A stretch of 5,302 nucleotides of DNA from the NCBI GenBank assembly GCA_910584115.1, contig CAJTYN010000192.1, positions 1-5,302 of the forward strand, read 5' to 3'. Source of the DNA: an uncultured Lachnospiraceae bacterium (GTDB lineage Bacteria; Bacillota; Clostridia; Lachnospirales; Lachnospiraceae). This document shows, in pieces, positions 1 to 5,302 of this stretch; position 1 is the stretch's first letter; each line of letters starts with the position of its first letter. Under the pieces are notes generated by a model. The model was not told the origin of the DNA and ran no database searches. It saw only the letters and a program-made list of their open reading frames with translations. The position numbers and the translations under genes are program-made.

Positions 1-83
1 AGAGAAAAATATGTCGATGTGGAGGGGCAATGAGAAGATTTTGTCATCTAAAAAAGGAATGTCATGGAGGAAGATGGAAATAA

Positions 84-127
84 ATGAAAAAGATAGGAGC
101 TGTCCGGACGATCCATCCGACAGCTCC
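84..127 (-). terminator. Rho-independent terminator of the corrinoid operon
   Basis: Positions 96-104 and 119-127 form a perfect 9-bp inverted repeat (GGAGCTGTC / GACAGCTCC). Three further inner pairs (106-108 with 116-118) are possible around one bulged base. Read on the minus strand, the stem is followed by TATCTTTTTC, a U-rich tail at about 86-95. The hairpin lies 84 bases past the stop of the corrinoid protein gene. On the plus strand no T run follows the stem, so it should work mainly for leftward transcription. It marks the end of the two-gene unit. Confidence 0.85.
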
Positions 128-211
128 CATATATATTTATAAATCAAGGGTACAACTCATTAAGGAAACAAATCAATACTGACCGCTATCATCTATGCGT
201 CTATGTATATC

Positions 212-847
212 TTATGCAGCCAATTCTTTTGCCTTCTGTGCAGCAGCAGCAGCGTCAGCGGTGTAAGCGTCAGCGCCAACTTCTTCACAGTATTTCTGTG
301 TTACAGGTGCACCACCGATCATGATCTTGACCTGATCGCGGATACCAGCTTCTTTGAATGCGTCGATCGTAGATTTGATCGCCGGCATCGTCGTGGTCAG
401 AAGAGCTGAGCAGCAAACGATCTTTGTATCTGGGTTGTTCTTGACTGCTTCGATGAATTTCTCTGGGGAAACGTCAACGCCCAGGTCGATCACTTCGAAA
501 CCGCCGCTCTCCATCATCATGGCAACGAGGTTCTTGCCGATGTCATGAAGGTCGCCAGCGACTGTACCGATGATCAGCTTGCCTAATCCAGAGCTTCCAT
601 CAGCGGACAGGTATGGCTGCAGAGCCTCAACACCTTTTTTCATAGCTTTTGCGGCAACGAGCATCTCGGGAACGAAGATCTTGCCTTCTGAGAACTGTGC
701 GCCTACTTCATCCATCGCACCGATCATGCCTACGTTCAGCAGTTCGTTAGCGTCAGCGCCAGCGTCGATCGCTTCTTTTACTGCAGCTGCGATCAGTTTA
801 CCTTTACCTTTTTTCACTAATTCACGGATCTCATCAACTTTGGACAT
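212..847 (-). CDS. Methyl-accepting corrinoid (B12-binding) protein, MtqC/MttC/MtbC type
   Basis: This is a soluble 211-residue cobalamin-binding protein. In this family it carries a methyl group on cobalt between a substrate methyltransferase and a methyltetrahydrofolate or CoM methyltransferase. Residues 1-85 match the helical cap domain (B12-binding 2). Residues about 88-205 form the Rossmann-like B12 domain, with the base-off motif GDLHDIG at 98-104. His101 is the expected lower cobalt ligand, followed by a S-A-L-L stretch at 147-150 and GGAPVT at 178-183. The length is typical of stand-alone corrinoid proteins. The ATG start is supported by AGGAGGA at 856-862, 8 bases upstream. It is the second gene of a unit with the pterin-binding methyltransferase and is followed by a terminator. 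The C-terminus is alanine rich, with a run of five or more. The family is certain; the methyl donor is not. It is closest in concept to MtqC or MttC. Confidence 0.93.
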   Translation of the reverse strand: MSKVDEIRELVKKGKGKLIAAAVKEAIDAGADANELLNVGMIGAMDEVGAQFSEGKIFVPEMLVAAKAMKKGVEALQPYLSADGSSGLGKLIIGTVAGDLHDIGKNLVAMMMESGGFEVIDLGVDVSPEKFIEAVKNNPDTKIVCCSALLTTTMPAIKSTIDAFKEAGIRDQVKIMIGGAPVTQKYCEEVGADAYTADAAAAAQKAKELAA

Positions 848-900
848 AATATAAATCCTCCTATACTTTATATTAGATTTTAAGTGATCTCAATGTTTAT

Positions 901-1707
901 TTATTTTTGTACCGGGCCAAAGAGTCCTTCACGGTAAGCACCGATATATTCCATGCAGTAATCATCCAATCCGAGCAGAGCTTCTGTCGCGTAGATCAGA
1001 CCGATCATGTCACGGTTTGTCGGGTCTAAGATCGCGCTGTCTAAGCCGACGTTCATCGCCAGGACGGTGTATCCTAAGTTTACCATCTTACGGACTGGCA
1101 GGTTGAAGGATATGTTGCTGACAGCTGCGATGATGTGGATGTCCGGATACTGTTCCCGGATGGTCTTGATGACCTCGACATTTACGCTCATACCGTCTTC
1201 TGATGTACAGAGCATCTCAACGAGCGGATCCACATAGAGCCTGCTGGGGGCGATGTTGTATTTTTTTGCCAGTTCCATGATCTGGTCAAATACATTGAGC
1301 CTGTCCTGGGCTGTCTTGGGGATACCTGAGTCGTCGCTCAAGAGGCAGATGATCTGCCAATCGCTGTCTGCCACTTCCTTGAAGACTTTCTCCGCTTTAT
1401 CGCCTTCCATGGAAATGGAATTGATGATGCCTGGCTTATTGCAATATTTATAAGCCCCTAAGACTACATCTGCACTGGGACTGTCCACGGCAATAGGCAG
1501 GTCAGTGACTTCCTGGATGCAGTCGATCATCCATTTTAATGTCTCAACTTCGATCTCCTCGTCAACAGAAGCGCAGCAGTCGATAAAAGTCGCACCAGAC
1601 TCAGCCTGGATCTTTGCGCGTTCTTTGATGAACTCGGAATCACGGTTTTTAATGGCTTCGGCCACGGAAGGGATCGAGCCATTGATCTTCTCTCCGACTA
1701 TGATCAT
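901..1707 (-). CDS. Methyltetrahydrofolate:corrinoid methyltransferase (pterin-binding, AcsE/MtqA-like)
   Basis: This is a cytoplasmic TIM-barrel enzyme of 268 residues, predicted to transfer methyl between a corrinoid protein and tetrahydrofolate. It opens with MIIVGEKING, the typical family start. Expected pterin-binding residues fall at the positions known for AcsE: Asp75 (AVDSPS), Asn96 (GIINSIS), Asp160 (LYVDPL) and Asn198 (AVSNIS, near AcsE Asn199). The length matches AcsE-like proteins rather than multidomain MetH. Dihydropteroate synthase shares the fold and is a frequent mis-annotation, but the corrinoid gene 53 bases downstream argues against it. The frame stays open to a GTG at 1719, but that codon lies inside the Shine-Dalgarno sequence, so the ATG at 1707 is chosen. 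In vivo direction is inferred: substrate-derived methyl goes to THF for acetogenesis or one-carbon use. MtqA, MtvA or MtgA-like roles cannot be told apart here. Confidence 0.9.
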   Translation of the reverse strand: MIIVGEKINGSIPSVAEAIKNRDSEFIKERAKIQAESGATFIDCCASVDEEIEVETLKWMIDCIQEVTDLPIAVDSPSADVVLGAYKYCNKPGIINSISMEGDKAEKVFKEVADSDWQIICLLSDDSGIPKTAQDRLNVFDQIMELAKKYNIAPSRLYVDPLVEMLCTSEDGMSVNVEVIKTIREQYPDIHIIAAVSNISFNLPVRKMVNLGYTVLAMNVGLDSAILDPTNRDMIGLIYATEALLGLDDYCMEYIGAYREGLFGPVQK

Positions 1708-1716
1708 TTTCGAGAG

Positions 1717-1726
1717 CACCTCCTTT
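1717..1726 (-). promoter_or_regulatory. Strong ribosome binding site that sets the methyltransferase start
   Basis: Read on the minus strand, AAAGGAGGTG is an unusually complete match to the 16S anti-Shine-Dalgarno sequence. It ends 9 bases before the ATG at 1707. The competing in-frame GTG at 1719-1717 is part of this site and so cannot be the start. The strength fits a highly translated catabolic gene. Confidence 0.85.
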
Positions 1727-1735
1727 GTGTAAAAT

Positions 1736-1744
1736 ATGATAATA
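1736..1744 (-). promoter_or_regulatory. Possible -10 region of the leftward methyltransferase operon
   Basis: On the minus strand two overlapping -10-like hexamers occur: TATTAT (1744-1739) and TATCAT (1741-1736), each 5 of 6 to TATAAT. They lie about 10-25 bases before the ribosome binding site. I find no recognisable -35 box at 16-18 bases spacing. The promoter may therefore depend on an activator, or lie elsewhere in the region. Low confidence. Confidence 0.3.
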
Positions 1745-1747
1745 CGA

Positions 1748-1789
1748 TACGGAAAAAAAATCTCTGGACTATTAGGGATATTTTCCGTA
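1748..1789. repeat. Perfect 9-bp inverted repeat upstream of the corrinoid operon
   Basis: The left arm TACGGAAAA (1748-1756) and right arm TTTTCCGTA (1781-1789) are exact reverse complements separated by 24 bases. Arm centres are 33 bases apart, close to three helical turns, so a dimeric regulator could contact both arms on one face. The left arm lies just upstream of the possible leftward -10. The spacer has no long internal pairing, which makes an RNA terminator or riboswitch unlikely. A role as operator or activator site is inference. Confidence 0.5.
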
Positions 1790-1811
1790 GAATTTTACCC
1801 TGATCCTTTTT

Positions 1812-1823
1812 GATCCATGGATC
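1812..1823. repeat. 12-bp perfect palindrome in the divergent intergenic region
   Basis: GATCCATGGATC is fully self-complementary with no loop. A second copy of TGATCC begins at 1801, ten bases before the TGATCC at 1811. It lies just upstream of the -35 box of the rightward promoter. It may be a protein-binding site or chance; the sequence alone does not decide. Confidence 0.4.
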
Positions 1824-1827
1824 TTGT

Positions 1828-1840
1828 CATTGAATCAATG
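1828..1840. promoter_or_regulatory. Palindromic candidate operator over the queA -35 box
   Basis: CATTGAATCAATG is a perfect 6+1+6 palindrome centred on 1834. It contains the whole -35 hexamer TTGAAT (1830-1835), so a repressor bound here would block RNA polymerase. The overlap may partly reflect the -35 sequence itself. The regulator is unknown. Confidence 0.4.
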
Positions 1841-1858
1841 GGAAGGAAATGCTATACT
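1830..1858 (+). promoter_or_regulatory. Sigma-70-type promoter for queA and downstream genes
   Basis: A -35 box TTGAAT (1830-1835, 4 of 6) and a -10 box TATACT (1853-1858, 5 of 6) are separated by the optimal 17 bases. Transcription would begin near 1865, giving a leader of about 70 bases before the queA ATG. A perfect TTGACA at 1866-1871 has only a poor partner at the right distance (CATACA at 18 bases), so it is not preferred. No preQ1 riboswitch-like signature is visible in the leader. Confidence 0.7.
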
Positions 1859-1933
1859 GGATAAATTGACAAGTCTGTGTATCAAGAGGCATACAGATAT
1901 TCTCATAGATGGAGATTTAAGGAGGACAAGATC

Positions 1934-2977
1934 ATGAAGACCAGTGATTTTTATTATGACCTTCCCCAGGAGCTGATCGCGCAGGATCCTCTGGAAGACA
2001 GGAGCGCTTCCCGGCTGATGTGCCTGGGGAAGGAGAACGGGCATGTGGAGCACAGGCATTTTACGGATCTTCTGGACTATCTGCGGCCGGGGGACTGCCT
2101 CGTCTTAAATGACACGAAAGTGATACCGGCCCGGCTGCATGGCAGGAAGGCGGATACGGGCGCGGCGGCGGAACTCCTTCTATTAAAACGCAGGGAGGGG
2201 GACGTCTGGGAGACTCTCGTGCGGCCGGGGCGCAAGATCAGGCCGGGCTGCCGCCTCGTCTTCGGAAATGGGATGGACGGGATGGATGGGATGCTAACAG
2301 GCGAGGTCCTGGACATCGTGGAGGACGGGAACCGGCTGGTCCATTTTACCTATGAAGGCGTGTTCGAGGAGGTCCTGGATAGGCTGGGCGAGATGCCCCT
2401 GCCGCCCTATATCACCCATGAGCTAAAGGAAAAAGGCCGCTACCAGACCGTCTATGCCAAACACGAAGGTTCGGCGGCTGCCCCCACGGCGGGCCTGCAT
2501 TTTACGGAAGATCTACTGGATGAGATCCGGGCGATGGGTGTCGCGACGGCCCATGTCACACTCCATGTGGGCCTGGGCACCTTCCGGCCGGTCAAGGTGG
2601 AAAACGTGGACGAACACCATATGCACGCGGAATATTATGTGATCGGGGAGGATCAGGCGGATCTGGTCAACGAGACGAAACGGGCAGGCGGCCGCGTCAT
2701 CTCCGTGGGGACCACGAGCTGTCGGACGCTGGAGTCGGCGACGGACGCGGCCGGGGTGCTTTCTGCCGGCAGCGGGTGGACGGATATCTTCATCTATCCG
2801 GGGTATCGGTTTAAGTGTATCGACGCACTGATCACGAATTTCCATCTGCCGGAGTCGACGCTCTTGATGCTGGTGTCGGCGCTGGCCGGGCGGGAGCATG
2901 TGCTGGCGGCGTACGAGGAGGCTGTGCGGGAGAGGTATCGGTTCTTTTCTTTTGGGGATGCGATGATCATCTATTAG
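1934..2977 (+). CDS. queA: S-adenosylmethionine:tRNA ribosyltransferase-isomerase QueA
   Basis: This enzyme transfers and isomerises the ribosyl part of S-adenosylmethionine onto 7-aminomethyl-7-deazaguanine in tRNA, making epoxyqueuosine at the wobble position of GUN tRNAs. It acts in the cytoplasm. The 347 residues match the usual length of about 340-350. Family blocks are all present: the N-terminal FYYDLPQELIAQ (6-17), CLVLNDTKVIPARLHG (55-70), AAPTAGLHF (182-190), HVGLGTFRPV (211-220), TTSCRTLES (260-268), and DALITNFHLPESTLLMLVSA (297-316). The ATG at 1934 follows TAAGGAGG (1918-1925) by 8 bases. An upstream in-frame GTG at 1877 would add 19 unrelated residues and is rejected. An unusual GMDGMDGM stretch at 113-120 comes from a short tandem repeat. 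No tgt is adjacent; the next gene is a response regulator 24 bases downstream of the start chosen for it. Complete and apparently functional. Confidence 0.97.
   Translation: MKTSDFYYDLPQELIAQDPLEDRSASRLMCLGKENGHVEHRHFTDLLDYLRPGDCLVLNDTKVIPARLHGRKADTGAAAELLLLKRREGDVWETLVRPGRKIRPGCRLVFGNGMDGMDGMLTGEVLDIVEDGNRLVHFTYEGVFEEVLDRLGEMPLPPYITHELKEKGRYQTVYAKHEGSAAAPTAGLHFTEDLLDEIRAMGVATAHVTLHVGLGTFRPVKVENVDEHHMHAEYYVIGEDQADLVNETKRAGGRVISVGTTSCRTLESATDAAGVLSAGSGWTDIFIYPGYRFKCIDALITNFHLPESTLLMLVSALAGREHVLAAYEEAVRERYRFFSFGDAMIIY
2270..2293 (+). repeat. 9-base tandem repeat inside queA
   Basis: GGGATGGAC and GGGATGGAT are followed by a partial third unit, GGGATG. The unit length of nine keeps frame and encodes GMD-GMD-GM (residues 113-120). 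Residues around this point usually form a short loop (…GDGMLxGE… in relatives, from memory), so the extra units look like an expansion by replication slippage. Confidence 0.7.
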
Positions 2978-3001
2978 ATCGATGAAAGGAAGATGAAGAT
3001 C

Positions 3002-4612
3002 ATGATAAAAGTATTTTTAGTGGAGGATGAGGTCATCATAAGGGAGGGCATCCGCTACAACATCGACTGGGAGAGGGAGGGTTTTGAGTTCGTGGGGGAG
3101 GCCAGCGACGGGGAGCTGGCGTATCCGCTGATCCAGAAGACGAAGCCGGATATCCTGATCACGGATATCAAGATGCCGTTCATGGACGGGCTGGAACTGA
3201 GCCGTCTGGTGAAACAGGAGATGCCGGATGTGAAGATCATGATCTTGAGCGGCTATGACGAATTTGAGTATGCCCGGGAGGGGATCGACATCGGGATCAC
3301 GGATTATCTGCTCAAGCCCATCGCCGGGGCGAAGCTTCTGGAGGCGGTGAAAAAGGTGGGGGAGACGATCCTAAAGGAACGGGAGTTTCAGAAGATCTAC
3401 GAGCAGGAACACCAGGAAAACCTCCAGATCGCCCGCCAGAAATTTTTCCGCAGGCTGGTGCTGGGAAAAGAACCGGCATCCGTGCTCCTGAAAGAGGGGC
3501 GCCGGATCGGGATGGATATGAGCGCGGACAGCTACAATATCCTCCTGTTTCAGATCTTTGACAAGGAGGGGGCAAAAGGGGACCCGCAGATCCAGAATGT
3601 GGTCACCCAGGCCATGGAAAAGACCGCAGACCATATGCCGGATATCCTGATGGTGGAGCTGGGGATCGAGGGATGGGGTTTTATCCTGAAGGGGACGGAG
3701 GATGTGGGGATCGAGGCTTTACAGGAACAGCTGATCACTGCGATCAAAGAACTCTTTGCGGAGCACCCGGACGTGGGATATTTCGGTGGCATGGGGAAGG
3801 CCGTGGACAGGCTGAGCCGGCTGGACGAGTGCTTCGGGGCCGCCAGCCACGCCTTCGCTTACCGGTACATCAAGAAGAGGGATCAGATCATCACCAGCGG
3901 CGAATTGTCGGTCCGGCCAGGTATGAAGGAGGAGCCGCAGATCGGTCCGCTGGAGGTGGGGAAGCTGGACAGGCGCATCGTGGAACGCTTCCTCAAGACC
4001 GGGTTAAAAAGCGAGATCGGACATTTTCTGGACGAGTATTTCCAGAACTTCGGGGAGCGCAATATGCAGTCGTTCCTGTTCCGGCAGTACGTGATGATGG
4101 ATATGTATTTCGCCGCGGTGGCGTTGCTGGAAGAGCTGGGGTATGCGGCCGGGGAGCTGGTGGAGCGCTGCGGGGATATCCAGGAAATGGTCACGGATCT
4201 TTCCACGGAAGAAAGGAGCCGGGAATACCTGCAGAAAGTCCTGGAAGCCACCATCGACCTTCGGGAGGCTGTCTCTCAGAAGAAATACCATTCCCTGCTG
4301 GCGGAGGCCAAAAGCTATATCGAGCAGCATTTTGTGGACGAGGACATTTCCTTGAATACGGTGGCGGCCAGTGTGAACCTGAGCGCCAACCATTTCAGCA
4401 GCATCTTCAGCCAGGAGATGGGCCAGACCTTCGTGGAATACCTGACCTCTGTCCGCATGGAACGGGCCAGGGAACTGCTGCGCACCACCTCCATGAGATC
4501 GGCACAGATCGCTTACGCGGTGGGGTATAAAGACGCCCATTATTTCAGCTATCTGTTCAAGAAGACCCAGGAATGTACGCCCAGGGAATTCAGGAATGGG
4601 GTGGGCGGATGA
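3002..4612 (+). CDS. Two-component response regulator, YesN family, AraC-type DNA-binding output
   Basis: A cytoplasmic transcription factor of 536 residues. Residues 1-120 are a receiver domain: acidic pocket Glu8/Asp9, phospho-acceptor Asp55 (LITDIKMP), Ser83 and Lys105 (LLKP). A charged helical linker (about 120-150) leads to a middle region at about 177-291 that resembles the degenerate GGDEF-like domain of CdaR/YesN proteins (GGMGKAVDRLS at 262-272). Residues about 438-536 are an AraC/XylS domain with two helix-turn-helix units: TVAASVNLSANHFSSIFSQE, then QIAYAVGYKDAHYFSYLFKK and TPREFR. All phosphorylation residues are intact. An ATG at 2993 is in frame, but AAAGGA (2985-2990) is only 2 bases from it and 11 from the ATG at 3002, and relatives start MIKVFLVEDE, so 3002 is preferred. 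The start lies 24 bases after queA. It overlaps the kinase gene by ATGA, so the two are likely coupled. Targets are unknown; relatives often control sugar uptake. Confidence 0.95.
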   Translation: MIKVFLVEDEVIIREGIRYNIDWEREGFEFVGEASDGELAYPLIQKTKPDILITDIKMPFMDGLELSRLVKQEMPDVKIMILSGYDEFEYAREGIDIGITDYLLKPIAGAKLLEAVKKVGETILKEREFQKIYEQEHQENLQIARQKFFRRLVLGKEPASVLLKEGRRIGMDMSADSYNILLFQIFDKEGAKGDPQIQNVVTQAMEKTADHMPDILMVELGIEGWGFILKGTEDVGIEALQEQLITAIKELFAEHPDVGYFGGMGKAVDRLSRLDECFGAASHAFAYRYIKKRDQIITSGELSVRPGMKEEPQIGPLEVGKLDRRIVERFLKTGLKSEIGHFLDEYFQNFGERNMQSFLFRQYVMMDMYFAAVALLEELGYAAGELVERCGDIQEMVTDLSTEERSREYLQKVLEATIDLREAVSQKKYHSLLAEAKSYIEQHFVDEDISLNTVAASVNLSANHFSSIFSQEMGQTFVEYLTSVRMERARELLRTTSMRSAQIAYAVGYKDAHYFSYLFKKTQECTPREFRNGVGG

Positions 4613-5302
4613 GGAGGAAAAAAGGCTCGCCCCTGCAGAAGCGGCTGTACATGCTGGTGGCCGTGTGCCTTGTGCCGCTGACGGTGATGATCGTCTACCT
4701 GCTGTTTTTGGTCGACCGTTTTTCCAGCCGGTACGATGTCATCGCGGACAATATCACCCAGGCCAATAACTACAGCCTTGATTTTAAGGAAGATATGGAC
4801 CACACCATGTATATGATCGTGGCAAATATGGAGCGTGCCGAGGAGCTTCTGGGGAATGAGCGGCCCCATGTGCTCATCGACGATGCCAGGGCGGATTTCC
4901 AGCGGCTGTACCGTCTCTCGGATTCGGAGTATACCAGGAGCCAGTTAAAAGGGATCTTAAAATGCCTGGATACGCTTGAAGACCGTGTGGAGGACATCGA
5001 GGCGGATGCCCTGGTGAGCGGCGCTTATGATGAGAATATGGAGCGGCTGGATCTGGACATCCGCGTGCTCACCGATCTGATCCAGGAGCGGATCCAGGAG
5101 TATATCTCCCTGGAAACGGAACGGCTGGAAAAACTGCGGGACGGAATCCGTTCGGATGTGCTGGTAGCGCTGCGGACCTGTATCGTCATCTTCGCCGCGA
5201 TCCTCATCGGGGCGGTGATGATCAGCCGGGAGATCGTGCGGGGGATCGCGGTGCCGATACGCAGGCTCTCAGAAGCGACCAAACAGGCGGGGAGCGGGGA
5301 TT
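4609..5302 (+). CDS. Membrane sensor histidine kinase (partial, N-terminal part)
   Basis: The first 231 residues of a protein that continues past the window edge; the catalytic domain is not visible. A basic N-terminus (MRRKKG) precedes membrane segment 1 at about 14-34. An extracytoplasmic region of roughly 150 residues (35-183) is strongly helical and acid rich. Membrane segment 2 lies at about 185-205, and a HAMP-like segment begins with VPIRRLSEATKQA (215-227). This plan, directly after a YesN-type regulator, fits a YesM-type His_kinase/HATPase sensor. Family assignment beyond sensor kinase is inference. The ATG overlaps the regulator stop as ATGA, suggesting translational coupling; there is no clear upstream Shine-Dalgarno site, and an AGGAGG falls inside codons 2-3. 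An in-frame ATG at 4573 would add 12 residues and is less likely. The sensed signal is unknown. Confidence 0.88.
   Translation, partial: MRRKKGSPLQKRLYMLVAVCLVPLTVMIVYLLFLVDRFSSRYDVIADNITQANNYSLDFKEDMDHTMYMIVANMERAEELLGNERPHVLIDDARADFQRLYRLSDSEYTRSQLKGILKCLDTLEDRVEDIEADALVSGAYDENMERLDLDIRVLTDLIQERIQEYISLETERLEKLRDGIRSDVLVALRTCIVIFAAILIGAVMISREIVRGIAVPIRRLSEATKQAGSGD

Noticed and set aside
1..33. Possible C-terminal end of a plus-strand gene (ten codons then TGA at 31-33).
   Set aside because: Ten codons are too few to support a coding call or family; other frames are also open here.
237..255. CAG/GCA trinucleotide run near the end of the corrinoid protein gene.
   Set aside because: It simply encodes the alanine-rich C-terminus common in this family and is too short to be a notable repeat.
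867..893. Promoter-like pair on the minus strand between the two corrinoid-unit genes: TTGAGA, then TATAAA after 15 bases.
   Set aside because: The spacing is short, and a transcript from it would start at or within the AGGAGG ribosome binding site, leaving no usable leader. Co-transcription from upstream is simpler.
1753..1760. Run of eight A residues (T on the minus strand) upstream of the methyltransferase, considered as the tail of an attenuator.
   Set aside because: No stable GC-rich stem precedes it on the minus strand; only scattered 3-bp pairings are possible.
1866..1933. queA leader considered as a preQ1 or SAM riboswitch.
   Set aside because: No preQ1 consensus elements and no multi-helix arrangement could be found in the short leader.
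2513..2899. A 128-codon minus-strand frame antisense to queA.
   Set aside because: No ribosome binding site or recognisable family; it overlaps conserved QueA motifs and is explained by the codon bias of queA.
3673..4530. A 285-codon open frame on the plus strand inside the response regulator gene.
   Set aside because: Its product is a low-complexity Gly/Arg/Ala-rich string with no recognisable domain, overlapping a gene with clear receiver and AraC domains. It is a frame shadow of GC-rich coding sequence.
4004..4540. A 178-codon minus-strand frame antisense to the regulator.
   Set aside because: It mirrors the AraC-domain coding region, is rich in His, Gln and Gly as expected for antisense shadows, and has no start signal.

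Overview
The window looks like chromosomal DNA from an anaerobic, gut- or acetogen-type Clostridia bacterium, most likely a Lachnospiraceae or Eubacteriaceae relative. This is inferred from the family mix: a corrinoid / methyltetrahydrofolate methyl-transfer pair, a YesN-type response regulator followed by its kinase, and strong AGGAGG-type ribosome binding sites. No species can be named from the sequence alone. There is no phage, insertion sequence, CRISPR array, tRNA or rRNA.

Left part (1-1720, minus strand). Two genes run right to left: a methyltetrahydrofolate:corrinoid methyltransferase (901-1707), then a small corrinoid-binding protein (212-847) 53 bases further on. A factor-independent terminator follows at about 84-127. 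Together they would move a methyl group between the cobalt of the B12 protein and tetrahydrofolate, feeding the Wood-Ljungdahl or one-carbon pool. The third partner normally needed, a substrate-specific methyltransferase such as an MttB/MtgB-like or O-demethylase protein, is not in this unit. Positions 1-83 hold no gene I can support. A ten-codon open stretch in plus frame 1 ends in a stop at 31-33 and could be the tail of a gene to the left, but it is too short to judge.

Middle (1708-1933). A 226-base divergent intergenic region holds a good sigma-70-type promoter for the rightward genes, two short perfect palindromes (one over the -35 box), and a perfect 9-base inverted repeat with a 24-base spacer on the side of the leftward genes.

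Right part (1934-5302, plus strand). queA (tRNA queuosine biosynthesis) is followed after 24 bases by a two-component pair: a response regulator with an AraC-type output domain, and a membrane histidine kinase that overlaps it by 4 bases and runs off the window edge. The pair should sense an extracellular signal and switch target genes, typically carbohydrate or transport genes. Its target and ligand cannot be read from here. No terminator is visible between queA and the regulator, so the three rightward genes may share a transcript.

Overall this is ordinary core and sensory DNA. The points most worth a second look are the corrinoid module without its substrate enzyme and the symmetric elements in the divergent promoter region. 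I do not see convincing evidence of a new system.
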